9,648 nucleotides of DNA from Pseudomonadota bacterium. Its GTDB lineage: Bacteria; Pseudomonadota; Alphaproteobacteria; Rhizobiales; Beijerinckiaceae. Both the position numbers and the translations under genes were made by a program. Location of the stretch: contig JAFAEL010000083.1 in the NCBI GenBank assembly GCA_023423995.1, positions 1 through 9,648 of the forward strand. Direction: 5' to 3'. The notes below the pieces were generated by a model. It was not told the origin of the DNA, did not search any database, and worked only from the letters and a program-made list of their open reading frames with translations. Shown one piece after another: positions 1 to 6,283 of this stretch; positions within the stretch are counted from its first letter, which is position 1; the number at the start of each line of letters is the position of its first letter.

Positions 1-102
1 ATACCCCGGCCCACGCCGATCGGAAGAGCACGAGCCTCGGATCGAGATCCTGGGATCCCCGCTCCGCGCCGTCCGAGAATCGGGCTCAAGGTCACCTGCG
101 GC

Positions 103-483
103 TTACTTAAGCTCGACCTTAGCGCCAGCCTTCTCGAGCTGAGCCTTGAGCTTCTCGGCCTCTTCCTTCGAAGCGCCTTCCTTGACCGGCTTCGGAGCGC
201 CCTCGACCAGGTCCTTGGCCTCCTTGAGGCCGAGGCCGGTGATCGCGCGGACCTCCTTGATGACCTCGATCTTCTTGTCGCCTGCGGCGGCGAGAACGAC
301 CGTGAACTCGGTCTGCTCCTCGGCGACCGGAGCGGCTGCGCCGCCACCCGCCGGGCCAGCCGCAACCGCAACCGCGGCCGCAGCGGAAACGCCCCACTTC
401 TCCTCGAGCATCTTCGCCAGCTCAGCCGCCTCGAGGACGGTCAGCGACGAGAGGTCGTCAACGATTTTCGCAAGATCTGCCAT
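103..483 (-). CDS. rplL: 50S ribosomal protein L7/L12
   Basis: L7/L12 forms the flexible ribosomal stalk that recruits and stimulates translation GTPases (EF-Tu, EF-G, IF2). The 126-residue product has the normal family length and layout. Residues 1-32 are the N-terminal dimerisation and L10-binding domain. Residues 33-53 are an Ala/Gly/Pro hinge. Residues 57-126 are the globular C-terminal domain, with the conserved [20 protein letters not shown] stretch that contacts GTPases. The start is ATG at 483, with an AAGGAT Shine-Dalgarno about 10 bases upstream; the stop is TAA. It lies 51 bases downstream of rplJ, so the pair is very probably cotranscribed. This matches the known L10-(L12)n complex, where several L12 copies are needed per L10. 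The 102 bases between this stop and the window edge hold no gene; rpoB is expected beyond. Identification is firm from sequence recognition. Confidence 0.98.
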   Translation of the reverse strand: MADLAKIVDDLSSLTVLEAAELAKMLEEKWGVSAAAAVAVAAGPAGGGAAAPVAEEQTEFTVVLAAAGDKKIEVIKEVRAITGLGLKEAKDLVEGAPKPVKEGASKEEAEKLKAQLEKAGAKVELK

Positions 484-534
484 GAGATAGGTATCCTTGA
501 AGGGTTCGAACAGGGGTAGTGACGGAAGTCAGCC

Positions 535-1053
535 TCAGGCCGCCTCGTCCTTCTTGGCATAGGCCCCGAACACGCGCGCGAGCTTGGCGGCCGGCGCATT
601 GGCGAGCTGGGCGAGCTTGGTGGCTGGCGCGTTGACCAGGCCGACCAGCTTCGCACGAAGCTCGTCGAGGGAGGGCATCGTCGCGAGCGACTTCACGCCT
701 TCCGCGTTCAGGGAGGTCTTGCCCATCGCTCCGCCAAGGATGACCAGCTTGTCGTTGGTCTTGGCGAAGTCGACGGCAACCTTCGGCGCCGCGACCGGAT
801 CGCCGGAATAGGCGATCAGGGTCGGCCCCTTCATCAGGGGCTGGATGGACGCGACGTCCGTGCCTTCGAGAGCGATCTTGGTAAGGCTGTTCTTGGTGAC
901 CTTCACGGTCGCGCCGGCCTGCTTCATCTGCGCGCGCAGCTTCTGCATGTCGGCGACGGTGAGGCCTTTGTAGTGGGCCACGACCACGACGGCGGTCTTC
1001 GAGAAGACCCCGTTGAGGCTCGTGACGAGCTCGCTCTTGGCTGCTCTATCCAC
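535..1053 (-). CDS. rplJ: 50S ribosomal protein L10
   Basis: L10 anchors L7/L12 dimers to 23S rRNA at the base of the ribosomal stalk. The 172-residue product shows the conserved N-terminal rRNA-binding domain, with [17 protein letters not shown] near residues 24-41 and [11 protein letters not shown] at about 52-62. The long C-terminal helix (about residues 130-172) repeats an LxxLxNAPAxKLA pattern. Families with a helix of this length usually bind three L12 dimers, which is inferred here rather than shown. The start is GTG at 1053, not ATG. It is supported by GGAG seven bases upstream and by alignment of MDRAAKSEL with other alphaproteobacterial L10 starts. The stop is TGA. A very stable hairpin (1070-1087) sits just upstream of the Shine-Dalgarno, and the nearly 500-base leader probably carries the L10 autoregulatory element. 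Confidence 0.98.
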   Translation of the reverse strand: MDRAAKSELVTSLNGVFSKTAVVVVAHYKGLTVADMQKLRAQMKQAGATVKVTKNSLTKIALEGTDVASIQPLMKGPTLIAYSGDPVAAPKVAVDFAKTNDKLVILGGAMGKTSLNAEGVKSLATMPSLDELRAKLVGLVNAPATKLAQLANAPAAKLARVFGAYAKKDEAA

Positions 1054-1069
1054 TTGCTCTCTCCAGTCC

Positions 1070-1087
1070 CCGGGCGTTCCCGCCCGG
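1070..1087 (-). promoter_or_regulatory. GNRA-capped hairpin next to the rplJ ribosome binding site
   Basis: In the minus-strand transcript, CCGGGCG and CGCCCGG form a perfect 7-bp stem closed by the tetraloop GGAA, which fits the stable GNRA class. Its 3' arm ends about 6 bases before the GGAG Shine-Dalgarno of rplJ. It could stack against or compete with ribosome loading, or act as the last helix of the L10 leader. The stem is seen directly; the function is inference. Confidence 0.5.
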
Positions 1088-1208
1088 CGAGGCGGAACCG
1101 AAAATCGGCTCCACCGGTTACGTTTGCCGCGCCCGGGAAGACCCTGACGCGACGCTCGAGCGCCCTGTCCGCCCCTCCCCGTCCGGCGCTGCCGGTCGGC
1201 TCTGGGCG

Positions 1209-1319
1209 AGATGGTTCGAACCGTCTAAAAGTCCCGCACGGCAGCGGTCTTAATTCGGCTTCCCCGTCTGTGCAGGCGGATATTAAGCCGCCCGGCCCGA
1301 AGGCCCGTTGGCACCTGCA
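1209..1319 (-). promoter_or_regulatory. candidate L10 (rplJ) autoregulatory leader
   Basis: In most bacteria the rplJ mRNA leader folds into a structure bound by the L10-L12 complex, which represses rplJL translation. On the minus strand this stretch holds several helices. TGCAGG (1319-1314) pairs with CCTGCA (1276-1271) around an inner GGCC-TTCG-GGCC hairpin. Next comes a CTTAAT segment. Then follow CCGC/GCGG closing the loop TGCCGT, and a GGTTCGAACC palindrome (1213-1222). A CTTAA segment followed by a hairpin with a TGCCG loop resembles what I recall of L10 leaders in other phyla. I could not fold or align the region, so exact boundaries are uncertain. Confidence 0.4.
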
Positions 1320-1461
1320 GTCTCGGACAGAACATGGCCGGATCGGACGCGAGGGATTACCTCGGCCCGCCGGCCGCCTCCGCCCGGTCGCCCGGACGGA
1401 ATGCAAACACGATCACCGGCCGAGCGGCCGGCTTTCGCATGAATGTGGAGACATGACTCCT

Positions 1462-1490
1462 CTCATATCTCGTCCTGGCGCCAAAGCCAA
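1462..1490 (-). promoter_or_regulatory. possible sigma-70-type promoter for rplJL(-rpoBC)
   Basis: On the minus strand TTGGCT (1490-1485) and TATGAG (1467-1462) are separated by exactly 17 bases. Each matches its consensus hexamer (TTGACA, TATAAT) at four of six positions. The site lies in the rplA-rplJ spacer and would start a leader of about 400 bases that includes the candidate L10 element. A separate rplJ promoter downstream of rplKA is well known in other bacteria. No experimental support is visible here. Confidence 0.4.
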
Positions 1491-1503
1491 GGGCCGAGAT
1501 CGC

Positions 1504-1536
1504 GTTGCGGCGAAAAGTCAAGCGCCTCGCCGCAAC
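1504..1536 (-). repeat. 9-bp inverted repeat just after rplA
   Basis: GTTGCGGCG (1504-1512) and CGCCGCAAC (1528-1536) are perfect complements around a 15-base loop. In the rplA transcript the stem starts 13 bases after the stop codon. There is no U-run after it, so an intrinsic terminator is not supported. It could slow polymerase or protect the rplKA 3' end. The repeat is certain; the role is inferred. Confidence 0.45.
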
Positions 1537-1549
1537 GGCTTGATCAGCC

Positions 1550-2251
<702 letters not shown>

Positions 2252-2261
2252 GCCCGCCTCC

Positions 2262-2711
2262 TTACGCCGTGACCTCGAGGCCCATGGCCCGGGCGGAGCC
2301 CCGGATCATGGTCATCGCGGCGTCGACCGAATCGCAGTTCATGTCGACCATCTTCTTCTCCGCGATCTCGCGGAGCTGGGCCTCGGTCACGGAGCCGACG
2401 GAGGCGCCCTTTCCGGGGGTCTTGGAACCGGAGGCCGGCTTCTTGCCGAGCTTCAGGCCGGCAGCCCGCTTCAGGAAGTAGGTCACCGGCGGCTGCTTCA
2501 TCTCGAAGGTGAAGGAGCGATCCTGGTAGGCCGTGATCACGACCGGGATCGGGGTGCCTTTCTCCATCTGCGCGGTCCGCGCATTGAAGGCCTTGCAGAA
2601 TTCCATGATGTTGAGGCCGCGCTGACCGAGCGCGGGGCCGATTGGCGGCGACGGATTGGCCGCACCGGCGGGTACCTGAAGCTTCACGTAGCCCGTGATC
2701 TTCTTTGCCAT
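2262..2711 (-). CDS. rplK: 50S ribosomal protein L11
   Basis: L11 binds the GTPase-associated centre of 23S rRNA together with the L10 stalk and is needed for RelA-dependent stringent signalling. The product is 149 residues starting [16 protein letters not shown]. Conserved features include the proline-rich N-terminal domain with [20 protein letters not shown] (residues 19-38), the [17 protein letters not shown] segment, and the C-terminal rRNA-binding domain ending MGLEVTA. The frame stays open 14 codons upstream, but the start at 2711 is preferred because MAKK aligns with the family and GGGAG lies 7 bases upstream. It is the first gene of the rplKA pair. About 277 bases separate it from nusG, so it may have its own promoter or be processed from a nusG transcript. 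Confidence 0.98.
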   Translation of the reverse strand: MAKKITGYVKLQVPAGAANPSPPIGPALGQRGLNIMEFCKAFNARTAQMEKGTPIPVVITAYQDRSFTFEMKQPPVTYFLKRAAGLKLGKKPASGSKTPGKGASVGSVTEAQLREIAEKKMVDMNCDSVDAAMTMIRGSARAMGLEVTA

Positions 2712-2723
2712 GGGAATGCTCCC
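2712..2723 (-). promoter_or_regulatory. hairpin covering the rplK Shine-Dalgarno
   Basis: The bases directly before the rplK ATG read GGGAGCATTCCC on the minus strand. GGGA and TCCC can pair around the loop GCAT, which would bury the GGGAG Shine-Dalgarno and end right at the start codon. In Escherichia coli, L1 represses the rplKA mRNA near the rplK start. This small stem could be part of an analogous site, but four base pairs alone are weak evidence. Confidence 0.3.
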
Positions 2724-2793
2724 GAATGTGCCGCGACCCTGGCAGCCAGCCAAGCCCGAAGCGTTTCAGAAGTCGCGGTGCGATCCCTGTCTG

Positions 2794-2867
2794 CCGATCG
2801 ATCGGACGGGCCCGGCTGGCGGCCGGGCAGGATCTCCCGCGATGCGTGCGACAGCCTTCAGGCTGCC
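2794..2867 (-). repeat. cluster of stem-loops in the nusG-rplK spacer
   Basis: Three inverted repeats lie in this gene-free stretch. A stem GGCAGCC/GGCTGTC with loop TGAA occupies 2850-2867 (7 bp, one G-U pair on the minus strand). A perfect 7-bp stem GCCCGGC/GCCGGGC with a 5-base loop occupies 2810-2828. A 12-base palindrome CCGATCGATCGG occupies 2794-2805. No U-run follows any of them. They probably structure the 5' region of the rplK mRNA or attenuate readthrough from nusG. I found no convincing promoter hexamer pair in this spacer. Confidence 0.4.
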
Positions 2868-2954
2868 GCTCCGGAACGGCCGAGGGCCGGGCCGGAACCC
2901 ACGTTCAGACCGAACGGTGGATTTGAAGCGGCGGACGACGAGCCCGCCCGTAGG

Positions 2955-2982
2955 TTCCCGGTTCCGCTGCGCGGTCCCGGAA
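2955..2982 (-). repeat. REP-like palindrome immediately after nusG
   Basis: On the minus strand, seven bases after the nusG stop, TTCCGGGACCGC and GCGGAACCGGGAA form an imperfect hairpin around GCA. It has an inner 4-bp CCGC/GCGG stem, an A/AA internal loop, a two-pair GG/CC step, a G-G mismatch and an outer TTCC/GGAA stem. The preceding CATTCCGGG resembles a short palindromic repeat that I recall as common in Rhizobiales intergenic DNA. Only one copy is in this window, so repeat status is inferred. It may stabilise the nusG mRNA end or dampen transcription into rplK. Confidence 0.4.
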
Positions 2983-2988
2983 TGACGA

Positions 2989-3522
2989 TCAGCCCTTCTC
3001 GACCTGGCCGTATTCGAGCTCGACCGGCGTCGCGCGCCCGAAGATGGACACCGCGACCTTGAGGCGCGCCCGGGACTCGTCGACCTCCTCCACGGTGCCG
3101 TTGAACGAGGCAAACGGCCCATCGGCCACGCGGACCGTCTCGCCGATCTCGAACGAGATCGACGGCTTGGGACGCTCGATCCCCTCGGCCACCTGGCCCT
3201 TGATCCGCTCGGCTTCCGCATCGGGGATCGGGACCGGCTTTGCCTTGTCTGCCCCGAGGAAGCCCGTGACCTTCGGGGTGTTCTTGATGAGGTGATAGAC
3301 TTCGTCGGTCAGGTCGCACTTCACGAGGACGTAGCCCGGGAAGAACTTGCGCTCGGCATCGACCTTCCGCCCCCGACGCACCTCGACAACCTTCTCGAGG
3401 GGGACAAGGACCTCCTCGAACTTGTCCGTCAGGCCGCGCTGAGCGGCCTGGTCCTTGATCGAGGCCGCGACCTTGTTCTCGAAGTTCGAGTAGGCGTGGA
3501 CGATGTACCAGCGCTTCGCCAT
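2989..3522 (-). CDS. nusG: transcription termination/antitermination factor NusG
   Basis: NusG binds RNA polymerase to promote processive elongation, assists Rho-dependent termination and links polymerase to ribosomal protein S10. The 177-residue product begins MAKRWYIVHAYSNFENKVA. The NGN domain (about 1-115) contains the conserved ERKFFPGYVLV segment at 57-67 and HLIKNTPKVTGFLG at 77-90. The C-terminal KOW domain starts at about residue 126 with IGETVRVADGPFASFNGTV. The start ATG at 3522 lies 11 bases after the secE stop, with a moderate AAGAGA Shine-Dalgarno, so secE-nusG form a tight operon. The stop is TGA, followed almost at once by the REP-like hairpin. Identification is firm. Confidence 0.98.
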   Translation of the reverse strand: MAKRWYIVHAYSNFENKVAASIKDQAAQRGLTDKFEEVLVPLEKVVEVRRGRKVDAERKFFPGYVLVKCDLTDEVYHLIKNTPKVTGFLGADKAKPVPIPDAEAERIKGQVAEGIERPKPSISFEIGETVRVADGPFASFNGTVEEVDESRARLKVAVSIFGRATPVELEYGQVEKG

Positions 3523-3533
3523 GTCCGTGTCTC

Positions 3534-3776
3534 TTACCCGCCGATCCCGAGAATGAGGCCGACCGCCTTCTGAAGGACGAAGTCGGTGATAAGGAAGAAC
3601 ACGCTCGCCACGACGACCATCACGAAAACCATCGCGCTCGTGATCACAGTCTCCTTGCGCGAAGGCCAGGTGACCTTCTCGCCTTCGGCTCGGACCTGAC
3701 CGAAGAAATCGAAGACGCTCGTCCTCGGCTTCTTTCTCTCCGTCCCTGAGGGGCGGGCGGCATGCAACTTCGACAT
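3534..3776 (-). CDS. secE: preprotein translocase subunit SecE
   Basis: SecE is the essential small subunit that clamps SecY in the inner-membrane SecYEG channel. The 80-residue product is the short, single-span form typical of many bacteria rather than the three-span enterobacterial type. Residues 21-44 (VFDFFGQVRAEGEKVTWPS, then RKET) carry the conserved amphipathic helix and the VTWPSRKE motif. Residues about 46-67 form one membrane segment. The N-terminal 20 residues are basic and variable. The frame is open 24 codons further upstream, but the start at 3776 matches the family's usual short length. No strong Shine-Dalgarno is visible before it, which makes the exact start the least certain point. 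It precedes nusG by 11 bases, the conserved arrangement. Confidence 0.93.
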   Translation of the reverse strand: MSKLHAARPSGTERKKPRTSVFDFFGQVRAEGEKVTWPSRKETVITSAMVFVMVVVASVFFLITDFVLQKAVGLILGIGG

Positions 3777-3926
3777 TTTGATAAGGCTCTGCCCGGCCAA
3801 ACCGGAATAGCGCGGATCGCCTTCCGGCTCACCGCGCCTGCCATCCAACTTGGCGTGAGATTGCGCTCGCTTAGCGGAACTTCAAGCGCTTGTCATCTGC
3901 CTAGCGCTCGAACGGAGCGGAAACGC

Positions 3927-4003
3927 TGGCAGGAGTGGAGGGACTCGAACCCCCAACCCCCGGTTTTGGAGACCGGTGCTCTAACCAGTTGAGCTACACT
4001 CCT
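3927..4003 (-). tRNA. tRNA-Trp (anticodon CCA)
   Basis: The minus strand folds into a complete cloverleaf of 77 bases including an encoded 3' CCA. The acceptor stem is AGGAGTG/CACTCCT. The D stem is GCTC/GAGC. The anticodon stem is CCGGT/ACCGG with loop CTCCAAA, giving anticodon CCA. The variable loop has 5 bases, the T stem is GGGGG/CCCTC (one G-U pair) with loop TTCGAGT, and the discriminator base is G. A tRNA-Trp directly before secE-nusG is a common alphaproteobacterial arrangement. The 150 bases to secE hold a CAAGCGCTTG palindrome (3883-3892) but no clear terminator, so the tRNA and secE may share a transcript. Confidence 0.97.
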
Positions 4004-4035
4004 TCGCCACGAGCCTCGCTCGCGACGCGGCGTCC

Positions 4036-4063
4036 CTAGCACATCACGTGCGGGAATTGCCAG
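4036..4063 (-). promoter_or_regulatory. weak promoter candidate for tRNA-Trp
   Basis: Between the hydrolase stop and the tRNA, CTGGCA (4063-4058) and TGCTAG (4041-4036) lie 16 bases apart on the minus strand. They are followed by a GC-rich stretch like the discriminator of stable-RNA promoters. The -35 matches four of six consensus positions, but the -10 matches poorly. Position about 30 bases before the mature tRNA 5' end is reasonable. Confidence 0.22.
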
Positions 4064-4081
4064 TGCGAAGGCGAGCCTGGA

Positions 4082-5065
4082 TCAGGATTGCGCGAGAGCC
4101 CCCGCTGCACGAGCGATTGCCTCGGTCGCCGCGTACTCGATCATATGGCCCGCACCCGGCACGATCACCAGCGCGCTCGTCGGTATCTCCTTGTGCAGCC
4201 TCCCGGATTGGCGCTCGACATCCGCAATCCGGTCCCCCTCCCCCGCGAGGATCACCACGGGCAGTTCGAGATCGCGGTACCGGCCGCTCAGAGCCGCGGC
4301 TGCGGGAATCATGTAGGCCGTCTCCTCCGCGCTCGCGCGGATCTGCTCGGGCCGGAGCGAAAGCGCGAGCGGGTACTCGCCCTTGAACCTCGCATCGATC
4401 GGCATCGGCTGGAAGATTCGTCGGAGAAGTGCCGGCAGGACCGCCCGGGCGAGGAGCGGCGCGACCGTGTAGGCCATGGTGTCGCCAAGGGCTGGAATCG
4501 CCGGCCCCGATAGCAGCGGGACATCGAGCCTCGCGGTTGGAAAGTAGTAGCCGGAGAGGAGAAGCAACCCCTTGATTCGCCCCGGGGCTGCGAGCGCCGC
4601 CGACGCGGCAACGAGCGCTCCCCAGGAATGGCCCACCACGACCGGGCTATCGGCTCCAAGTCGCTCCATCAGGGCGAGCATCAGCTCAGCCTGCGCTTGG
4701 GGCGACCAGATACGTCCGCGCGGGCGCTCGGAATAGCCGTAGCCCGGCCGGTCCGGCACGATCACCCGATGGCTGCGGGCGAGGCGCTCGACGAGCCCGC
4801 TCGCCACAAAATCCGCTCCGGTGGCTCCGTTCCCATGCAGGAGGAGAATGGGCGCCCCGGTACCCTGGTCGCGATAGTGCAACCGGACACCTCCGACCCG
4901 GATCAACGTGCCGCTCGGCGGATGATCTCTCTCTGCCCGCTCCGTCGCGGCTCTGTTGAACAGCGCCATGGCGCCGAGCGCGGCGGCAGCGGCGGCCGTC
5001 CCACCAACAAGCTTCCATGGGACGCGACCGCGTTCCACGCGAGTCGCCCTGCGCCTCGTTGCCAT
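4082..5065 (-). CDS. membrane-anchored alpha/beta-fold hydrolase
   Basis: This is a 327-residue serine hydrolase of the alpha/beta fold. The substrate cannot be named. The N-terminus is strongly basic (MATRRRATRVERGRVPWK) and is followed by a hydrophobic Ala/Gly/Leu stretch at about 18-37. This looks like a signal anchor or uncleaved signal, placing the catalytic domain outside the cytoplasm. The catalytic domain has the oxyanion HGNG (77-80), a DRPGYGYSERP segment (105-115), the nucleophile elbow GHSWG with Ser147, the likely acid Asp278 in GEGDRI, and His307 in GAGHMIEY. The triad therefore looks complete. DRPGYGYSERP is typical of the epoxide hydrolase, haloperoxidase and dehalogenase branches. 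The frame is open 78 codons further upstream, but the start at 5065 is favoured by GGAAAG just before it and by composition. It lies 78 bases upstream of tRNA-Trp. Confidence 0.9.
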   Translation of the reverse strand: MATRRRATRVERGRVPWKLVGGTAAAAAALGAMALFNRAATERAERDHPPSGTLIRVGGVRLHYRDQGTGAPILLLHGNGATGADFVASGLVERLARSHRVIVPDRPGYGYSERPRGRIWSPQAQAELMLALMERLGADSPVVVGHSWGALVAASAALAAPGRIKGLLLLSGYYFPTARLDVPLLSGPAIPALGDTMAYTVAPLLARAVLPALLRRIFQPMPIDARFKGEYPLALSLRPEQIRASAEETAYMIPAAAALSGRYRDLELPVVILAGEGDRIADVERQSGRLHKEIPTSALVIVPGAGHMIEYAATEAIARAAGALAQS

Positions 5066-5377
5066 TCGCTTTCCGCGTTGCCTGAACGCGACCGAGAACC
5101 AGTGGCGCGCCCGGATGTTCCTGTTCGGGGCATGGCCTCTCCTGAGGGCGGCGTCTTTCGCGGAGAGGGTGATTGTCGCGCTTTGCAAACCGCTGCGGGA
5201 CGCAAGCGCCCCGTCGCACTCAACCCGGGCGCCGAGACAGGCGCCGGCCTCCCCTCCCCGTTCGGGGGGGTACGACGGCCGTTCACCGAAGCCACACACT
5301 GCCCCGTGAATGGGAGGCAGTTAACACGGCCAAGCTTGTATGGTAGAGTGCAAACAGATTGTGGTGGAGGACCGGGC
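5066..5377. other. divergent intergenic region with G/C-rich hairpins
   Basis: This spacer separates the minus-strand hydrolase from the plus-strand small ORF. It contains GGCGCC-GAGACA-GGCGCC (5228-5245). Eight bases later is a 7-bp stem CCTCCCC/GGGGGGG with loop GTTC (5253-5270); its U-G pair forms only in a plus-strand transcript. A run of seven G ends the second stem. No U-run follows. I see no convincing promoter hexamers for the hydrolase here. The right part carries the small-ORF promoter, listed separately. Confidence 0.5.
5321..5349 (+). promoter_or_regulatory. sigma-70-like promoter of the small plus-strand ORF
   Basis: TTAACA (5321-5326) and TAGAGT (5344-5349) are separated by exactly 17 bases and match the -35 and -10 consensus at five and four of six positions. 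The local sequence is distinctly less GC-rich than its surroundings. A transcript would start near 5356, about 22 bases before the ATG at 5378 and just before a GGAGGA Shine-Dalgarno. This is the best promoter-like sequence in the window. Confidence 0.5.
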
Positions 5378-5575
5378 ATGTACTCGAAGGAACCGCCCCG
5401 ATCGACAGTCGAGGCGCATGTGCGCGCCATCCTACTCCGTATCAGTTCAGATCGGGTCCCCGTTATCGCGGGAGGAGTGCCGTACAGGCTGGCGGTGGCG
5501 ACCGGCAACCGGGTAACTGATCGCGTTCAGCCGGATCGTCGACAGGACCTCCCCACCCTCCGAGACGATCCGTAA
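5378..5575 (+). CDS. small hypothetical protein, convergently overlapping the DUF6894 gene
   Basis: This is a 65-residue ORF that I do not recognise. The product starts MYSKEPPRSTVEAHVRAI. It has an amphipathic-looking segment at about 11-22, no clear membrane span or signal, and a charged, Arg/Asp-rich tail (residues 44-65). Support comes from its upstream signals. GGAGGA lies 6 bases before the ATG, and a TTAACA-N17-TAGAGT promoter lies just above. The stop is TAA. Codons 24-65 are antisense to the 3' end of the DUF6894 gene (129 shared bases), so that part of its sequence could be a shadow. Only residues 1-23 lie in otherwise unused DNA. The product could be a real small protein. Alternatively, the promoter may drive an antisense RNA to the DUF6894 mRNA. 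Confidence 0.38.
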   Translation: MYSKEPPRSTVEAHVRAILLRISSDRVPVIAGGVPYRLAVATGNRVTDRVQPDRRQDLPTLRDDP

Positions 5576-5737
5576 GCTCCAGCCGTTCCAGTCCTCCTGG
5601 AGCGAGGCGTCTTCCCGGCGCAGCTCCGCAATCGCCTTCAGGGCCTCGGCGCGTGCCTCCTCGACGGAGCCAACCTCGACGCCTTGCTCGTCGAGCAATT
5701 CCGTCTCTGGGCCAGCCAGATGGAAGTAGCACCGCAT
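5447..5737 (-). CDS. DUF6894 family small protein
   Basis: This 96-residue product matches my recollection of DUF6894, a family of small proteins of unknown function abundant in Rhizobiales, often in several copies per genome. It starts MRCYFHLAG, like the family's usual (R)YFFHL. It then has LLDEQGVEVGSVEEARAEAL (residues 14-33), an acidic linker, DWNGWSLRIVSEGGEVLSTI (residues 49-68), and RLNAI. The domain ends near residue 73. The last about 23 residues, basic and rich in His/Arg/Asn, are a non-conserved tail and overlap the plus-strand small ORF. The start at 5737 is chosen because GGAGGT lies 9 bases upstream, although the frame is open for 18 more codons. The molecular role is unknown. 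No signal peptide is seen, so it is probably cytoplasmic. Confidence 0.85.
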   Translation of the reverse strand: MRCYFHLAGPETELLDEQGVEVGSVEEARAEALKAIAELRREDASLQEDWNGWSLRIVSEGGEVLSTIRLNAISYPVAGRHRQPVRHSSRDNGDPI

Positions 5738-5790
5738 AACGATCACACCTCCGCGCAGATGTTCCTTGTATGCACCGAACCTTCCCGGCA

Positions 5791-5796
5791 ATTATA
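5791..5796 (-). promoter_or_regulatory. perfect TATAAT -10 upstream of the DUF6894 gene
   Basis: The minus strand reads TATAAT within an A-rich patch (CTAAAAGTATAAT), which stands out in this GC-rich DNA. It would give a leader of about 47 bases before the ATG at 5737. No good -35 hexamer lies 16-18 bases upstream, so the promoter is only a candidate. Confidence 0.33.
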
Positions 5797-5802
5797 CTTT
5801 TA

Positions 5803-6283
5803 GCTTGAACCAAGCACCGCCCGCTTCCGACGAGGGCGGCGCCCTACCTTCAAATCGAAATCCTTGCCGGCCTCCGCCACTCCCGCCGTGCTCAGCTGCG
5901 GCCTCGGCAGCACATATCTAATCTTCTCGCTCCCGGAGTGAACGGGCTCCGGGATCTGCGGGAAAGCAGCCGATTGCACCCTTCCACACGCTGGGTGGAT
6001 CGAGCCCTCGCCAACAGCGCGGAAGGCTGACTGGCCAGCGACCTGCGCTCGCCTCATATCAGAACCCTGCCCGCTAACTCCTTCTGCAATCCGGACTTTC
6101 GCCGGGTGGTTCCCTGCGAAGCCGGTCGCCCTCGGTGGTTTCGCCGTGGTATCACGAGAACCAGCCAAGATCGATGGGCAAGCTGCGCGCCACCGCGCGG
6201 CAGAGAACCGATCCCGCCATAACAGCAGGGTCGGCTGGCGCATAAGCTCCTTCCGTCTGCTTGGCTCGACCCTCCTCCCGGTT
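5803..6283. other. gene-poor stretch between DUF6894 and the amidase operon
   Basis: No ORF here on either strand gives a recognisable or compositionally convincing protein. The longest frame is a minus-strand reading that runs antisense into the start of the amidase gene and is judged spurious. No transposase remnant, terminal inverted repeat, tRNA or attachment site is evident. The stretch could hold decayed coding sequence or unrecognised RNA, but I see nothing that supports either. Confidence 0.5.

Noticed and set aside
1413..1454. 13-codon leader peptide ORF in the rplJ leader
   Set aside because: The predicted transcription start falls almost on its ATG, so the AGGAG before it would not be transcribed. 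The peptide has no regulatory codon run.
4628..5377. Upstream extension of the small plus-strand ORF as one 315-codon gene
   Set aside because: The first 146 codons are antisense to the hydrolase gene. The internal ATG at 5378 has the promoter and Shine-Dalgarno, so only that part was kept as a candidate.
5738..5766. GGAAC ... CGTT resembling an EcfG-type promoter before DUF6894
   Set aside because: The spacing is 19 rather than 16-17 bases and the -10 touches the start codon, leaving no room for a leader.
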